Below, piece after piece: positions 61,222 through 64,000 of a DNA stretch of 64,000 nt; within the stretch, counting starts at the first letter, position 1; the number at the start of each line of letters is the position of its first letter. The DNA comes from Aquabacterium sp. (GTDB lineage Bacteria > Pseudomonadota > Gammaproteobacteria > Burkholderiales > Burkholderiaceae_C), in the NCBI GenBank assembly GCA_023266355.1, contig JAHFQM010000004.1, positions 336,073-400,072 on the forward strand. The letters run 5' to 3'. A program made the position numbers and the translations under genes. Below the pieces are notes generated by a model. The model saw only the letters and a program-made list of their open reading frames with translations. It was not told where the DNA came from and searched no databases.

Positions 61222-62436
61222 ATGAGCTCCAGCCCCCTGCGCGCCCTGCTGGCGCAAACCTCCTTCGTGCGCTTTTGGGTCTCCCGGGTGGGCGGCATCA
61301 TGGCCAACCAGATGCTCATGGTGGCGCTGGGCTGGCACATGTACGACCTCACCGCCAGCGCCTGGGACCTGGGGCTGGTGGGCCTCTTCCAGTTCGTGCC
61401 GGCCCTGCTGATGACGCTGCCCGCCGGCCACGTGGCCGACCGCCACCACCGCGCCCGCATCTTCGCGCTGTGCATGCTGGCCCAGGGCGCCGTGGCCGCG
61501 CTGCTGTGCTGGGGCACCTTCCATGGCGAGGTCAGCCGCAGCCTCATCCTCGGGCTGTCTGTGTTGTTGGGCGTGGCACGTGCTTTCCAGATGCCGGCCC
61601 AGCAGGCCATCACGCCGCTGCTGGTGCCACGCGAGCTGCTGCAACGCGCCATCGCTGTCAGCTCCAGCGGCATGGAGATCGCCGTGATCGGCGGGCCTGC
61701 GCTGGGCGGCCTGCTCTACACCACGGGCGCGGGCACGGTGTACGCGCTGTGCACGGCCTTGCTGCTGCTGTCCTTCGCGCTGGCCTTGCTGGTGCGCTAC
61801 CCCTTCACGCCCACGCGGCAAGCCAGCACCTGGGGCGATGTGTTCGCCGGCCTGCACTTCGTGTGGGAGCGCAAGGTGCTGCTGGGCGCCACCAGCCTGG
61901 ACCTGTTCGCCGTGCTGCTGGGCGGCGCGTCGGCCTTGCTGCCGATCTACGCCAAAGACATCCTGCACACCGGCCCGGTGGGCCTGGGCCTGCTGCGCGC
62001 CGCACCCGCGGTGGGCGCGCTGACCATGTCCATCGTGCTGACGCGCTGGCCGCTGGAGCGCAAGGTCGGCCAGCGCCTGCTGATGGCGGTGGCGGTGTTC
62101 GGCCTGGCCACGCTGGGCTTCGGCCTGTCGCACAGCTTCGCGTTGTCGATGCTGATGCTGGCCATCACCGGCGCGGCCGACAACATCAGCGTCGTCACAC
62201 GCCTGACGCTGACCCAGCTCGAAACCCCCGACGAGATGCGCGGCCGCGTGGCGGCGGTCAACTCCATCTTCATCGGCGCCTCGAACCAGCTCGGCGAGTT
62301 CGAGTCGGGCATGACGGCCGCGGCCTTCGGCGCCGTGGGCTCGGTGGTGCTGGGCGGCGTGGGCTCGGTGGCCATTGCCGCGCTGTGGTGGAAGTGGTTC
62401 CCTGCGCTGGCCAGGCGGGACCGGATGGAGGGTTGA
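61222..62436 (+). CDS. MFS transporter, DHA3/EntS-like
   Basis: A 404-residue protein with about eleven to twelve helices. It begins SFVRFWVSRVGGIMANQMLM and has motif A-like AGHVADRHHRARIFA and RAFQMPAQQAITPLLVPREL, and LTQLETPDEMRGRVAAVNSI, marks of the DHA3 exporter family related to enterobactin exporter EntS. The exported substrate is unknown. A GACAAT box (61210-61215) ends 6 nt before the ATG, without a Shine-Dalgarno, so a separate leaderless transcript is likely despite the 18-bp gap to benK. Confidence 0.85.
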   Translation: MSSSPLRALLAQTSFVRFWVSRVGGIMANQMLMVALGWHMYDLTASAWDLGLVGLFQFVPALLMTLPAGHVADRHHRARIFALCMLAQGAVAALLCWGTFHGEVSRSLILGLSVLLGVARAFQMPAQQAITPLLVPRELLQRAIAVSSSGMEIAVIGGPALGGLLYTTGAGTVYALCTALLLLSFALALLVRYPFTPTRQASTWGDVFAGLHFVWERKVLLGATSLDLFAVLLGGASALLPIYAKDILHTGPVGLGLLRAAPAVGALTMSIVLTRWPLERKVGQRLLMAVAVFGLATLGFGLSHSFALSMLMLAITGAADNISVVTRLTLTQLETPDEMRGRVAAVNSIFIGASNQLGEFESGMTAAAFGAVGSVVLGGVGSVAIAALWWKWFPALARRDRMEG

Positions 62437-62552
62437 AGCCCCCCTAACTTGCACACCCCCTTGAGAGGGATTTCCCAAATGGCGCCAAACGCCTACCGTG
62501 CCGGTCGGCCTGCCAAGGATGGCGGGCCGTCAACCATTCACAAGGGAAACCC

Positions 62553-63071
62553 ATGTCACAGAACCTCATCTCCGTCAGCCTGACGGACGCCGACTACGCC
62601 GAGATCGACGGCGCCCTGACCGTGCTGGAAATCCAGTTCGGCAAGCTCATCAACCTGTCCGTCAACGAGCGCCGCGGCCTCAGCAAGATGGGCGACAAGT
62701 CCGAAGCGTTCTGCCGCCAGGCGCTGCGCGTGCTCGACCAGAACCGCCACGTGCTGCCGCCCACCCTCGATTTGGCCGAGGCCCAGCGCGACCTCTCCCA
62801 CTTCGACCAACTGCAGGAGCGCGCCGTGCGACTGCAGGGCCTGCAAGGCAAGATGGACGACACCCTCACGGCCTTGGGCAGTGACGTCATGAGCGCCTCG
62901 CTCGAAGGCTATGCCCTGCTGCGCGTGGTGGGCGAAGGCTCGGGCCTGGAAAGCCTGCGCCAGGGCATGTCGGCCCGCTTCTCGCGCCGCCCTGCCGGGG
63001 CACGCGAAGGTGCGGCCAACACCGCAGGCACCACCGCCACCCCTGCGGGCACGGTCAAGACCGTGCAGTGA
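62553..63071 (+). CDS. uncharacterised helical protein
   Basis: A 172-residue protein that I do not assign to a named family. It is rich in leucine and charged residues with no signal peptide or membrane helix. The first 110 residues (LISVSLTDADYAEIDGALTV, RRGLSKMGDKSEAFCRQALR) look like a compact helical bundle; the last 35 are Ala/Gly/Thr-rich and probably disordered. A good ribosome site AAGGGAAACCC precedes the ATG. It is a single-gene unit with its own strong terminator. Confidence 0.75.
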   Translation: MSQNLISVSLTDADYAEIDGALTVLEIQFGKLINLSVNERRGLSKMGDKSEAFCRQALRVLDQNRHVLPPTLDLAEAQRDLSHFDQLQERAVRLQGLQGKMDDTLTALGSDVMSASLEGYALLRVVGEGSGLESLRQGMSARFSRRPAGAREGAANTAGTTATPAGTVKTVQ

Positions 63072-63131
63072 CCTGAGGGCGGGGCGTGCCACCTGGCACG
63101 CCAGCCCGCCCACCCCAGCCGCGAGGCCCTG

Positions 63132-63174
63132 AGCCCCGCGCGCCGAGTGAACAGCTCGACGCGCGGGGCTTTTT
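63132..63174 (+). terminator. strong rho-independent terminator
   Basis: AGCCCCGCGCGCCGAG (63132-63147) pairs with CTCGACGCGCGGGGCT (63155-63170) with one mismatch around a 7-nt loop, followed by a T-run to 63174. It ends the transcript of the preceding gene. Confidence 0.85.
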
Positions 63175-63178
63175 GCTG

Positions 63179-63493
63179 GGCGCGCAAGGCGTTTCGGGCG
63201 GTGCGCCGACCGATGCCGGTGGCGCGCAAGCGGTTGCGTGTGGGGCACCGCCGCTGCTGAGGCATGCACCGCCGAATTGGACGCAGGCGCCGCTGAATTC
63301 GGCTCGCGCGCAAGCCACCGCGGGCGGTGCGCGAGCGGTTGCGGGCCGTTGGCGCAGTTGGGCGGACTCGCGCGCGAGTGACAACGGCTTGTGCCTGGCA
63401 CGGAATGACAGGTGCGCCGATGGGGTTCACTTGCGGGTGCGGTTGCAGCGTGTTGCGCGCGAGTGAAGTTGGGCGGCGTGCGGGTGGCGATGG
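63179..63493. repeat. degenerate 21-bp tandem array (about 14-15 units)
   Basis: From GGCGCGCAAGGCGTTTCGGG+C (63179-63199) onward, successive 21-base units share a core near GCGCaaGCGGTTGCGGG: for example GGCGCGCAAGCGGTTGCGTG+T (63221-63241) and GGTGCGCGAGCGGTTGCGGG+C (63305-63325). Units become more divergent past about 63390. All frames translate with a seven-residue period, and no frame looks like a real gene. The array begins directly after a terminator and resembles the array at 26123. Confidence 0.65.
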
Positions 63494-63625
63494 GTTGCGG
63501 GTGACATCGGCCAAAGGGACAGCCGCGTGGGGATTGGCGCGAGAAGGCCCCGATGGGCCTTGCGAGGCAGGAATGGGGGCCGTTACAGTGTTTGCAACAC
63601 GAACGGAACACACGGGAGGGTCGGG

Positions 63626-63745
63626 ATGGCAGCAGCACTGCGCACGTGGGAACAGCGCCAGGGGGATGGCGCCTGGGTTGACGGGTTGTTCCACGTTATC
63701 GGCCTGGAGCTCGACTGCTACCCAGCCTGCGACAGCATCGTTTAG
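63626..63745 (+). CDS. candidate small ORF (39 aa)
   Basis: A 39-residue frame, MAAALRTWEQRQGDGAWVDG and so on, ending DCYPACDSIV, with GGAGG 6 nt before the ATG. A TACAGT -10-like box (63585-63590) and a small palindrome, GTGTTTGCAACAC (63588-63600), lie upstream. No family is recognised. It could be real because of the ribosome site and the drop in G+C here, but its length gives little support. Confidence 0.3.
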   Translation: MAAALRTWEQRQGDGAWVDGLFHVIGLELDCYPACDSIV

Positions 63746-63785
63746 GCTGTCTAACACACCACCACACAGCACTTCAGGAGGAAAA

Positions 63786-63884
63786 ATGCTTTGCACATCA
63801 AGCGCTTGCATCGTCTCCGACGCGTGCTTACAAAGTTTTAGACCAACAGCACTTGCGGCAGCAGGTTGGTCTAATGGCAGTTAG
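63786..63884 (+). CDS. candidate small Cys-containing ORF (32 aa), possibly cut by the IS element
   Basis: A 32-residue frame beginning MLCTSSACIVSDACLQSFRP with an excellent ribosome site (AGGAGG, 5 nt spacing). It ends in a TAG whose last base is where the IS-like end (GGGAAGGTCTGC) seems to begin, so the original gene may have been longer and is now truncated. A 10-bp inverted repeat, TTAGACCAAC/GTTGGTCTAA (63838-63847 and 63865-63874), lies in its 3' part. No family is recognised; three cysteines in 14 residues are notable. Confidence 0.4.
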   Translation: MLCTSSACIVSDACLQSFRPTALAAAGWSNGS

Positions 63885-64000
63885 GGAAGGTCTGCATAAA
63901 CCGCCCGGACACGTGCTTGGCGCAAGCCTGATTGCCTGAGACCATTGAGCCCATGAAGCAGAGCAGCCTTGGATTGGGAACGTCGACGAAGCGCACGCGC
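63884..64000 (+). mobile_element. left end of an IS5-like insertion sequence (cut by window edge)
   Basis: The stretch GGGAAGGTCTGCATAAACCG looks like the terminal inverted repeat of an IS5-family element, and 69 nt in a reading frame starts with the N-terminus of an IS5-type transposase. The right end, the second inverted repeat and the target duplication are outside the window, so the exact border is estimated. Confidence 0.6.
63953..64000 (+). CDS. IS5 family transposase, N-terminal fragment
   Basis: Sixteen codons are visible, MKQSSLGLGTSTKRTR, running off the right edge. This matches the start pattern of many IS5-group transposases (MKQ-S-x-L... followed by a TKRTRK stretch). The DDE catalytic part is not in view. 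The call rests on a short stretch plus the flanking terminal-repeat-like sequence. Confidence 0.6.
   Translation, partial: MKQSSLGLGTSTKRTR

Noticed and set aside
58582..62478. A 1298-residue minus-strand open frame opposite the porin, benK and the exporter gene
   Set aside because: His/Gly/Gln/Ala-rich composition and spanning of three well-supported plus-strand genes mark it as an antisense artefact.
62909..63811. A 300-residue minus-strand frame over the second array
   Set aside because: The coding look comes from the 21-bp period, which keeps all frames open; residues repeat every seven positions without a protein family pattern.
63740..63890. Possible integron attC-like site (GTCTAAC near 63749 and GTTAGGG near 63880, with an inverted repeat between)
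   Set aside because: The right core would need GTTRRRY but reads GTTAGGG, L boxes are not recognisable, and no integrase or cassette array is near.

Overview
This 64 kb window is G+C-rich DNA that looks like the chromosome of a Burkholderiales betaproteobacterium, probably Comamonadaceae or a close relative. The signs are an OmpC-like porin type common in that order, a short PHA-granule phasin, -10 boxes of the TACAGT/CACAAT type, and the beta-ketoadipate gene layout. No tRNA, rRNA or CRISPR array was seen. The assignment is an inference from gene content, not from a marker gene.

Left part (1-22.1 kb), housekeeping and signalling. It opens with the 5' part of a large DUF748 envelope protein. 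A molybdo-hydroxylase operon follows (iorAB-like plus a MobA-like nucleotidyltransferase), with a divergent TetR gene. Next come a kinase/ATPase fusion, two histidine-box membrane hydroxylases, a renalase-like flavoprotein, slyX, an OYE-family reductase, a phasin, a TrhA-type protein and alaC. A periplasmic PotD-like protein is translationally coupled to a diguanylate cyclase, and a two-component system sits downstream of a Bcr/CflA exporter.

Middle part (22.2-49.1 kb), the protocatechuate branch and its feeders. tetR-pcaB-pcaCD is interrupted from the rest by a 21-bp repeat array, a small type VI secretion module (PAAR, M15 peptidase, lipoprotein) and a Fic gene. Then aroQ-VOC-quiC-pcaQ-pcaH-pcaG runs leftward, converting 3-dehydroquinate to 3-dehydroshikimate, protocatechuate and carboxymuconate. 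Around it lie an IclR gene, a porin, a five-gene HAAT ABC transporter, an MFS importer and a shikimate/quinate dehydrogenase-like gene. A second IclR gene (pcaR-like) is divergent from pcaIJFD, which completes the pathway to succinyl-CoA and acetyl-CoA.

Right part (49.1-61.2 kb), the benzoate/catechol branch. A LysR gene is divergent from benE. catR is divergent from a long catBCA-benABCD-porin-benK cluster. Benzoate is taken in by BenE/BenK, oxidised by BenABC and BenD to catechol, opened by CatA and carried by CatB and CatC to beta-ketoadipate enol-lactone, which the single intact PcaD and PcaIJF can finish for both branches.

Right edge (61.2-64 kb): an MFS gene, an uncharacterised protein, a strong terminator, a second 21-bp repeat array, two very small candidate ORFs in lower-GC DNA, and the start of an IS5-like element cut by the window end.

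Main points of interest: a reversed PcaC-PcaD fusion whose hydrolase half lacks the nucleophile serine; a split QuiC; phased ~20-bp operator-like arrays at four promoters of the hydroaromatic cluster; a PotD-like protein/GGDEF pair resembling NspS-MbaA; a compact T6SS effector cassette; and two intergenic 21-bp periodic arrays of unknown role.
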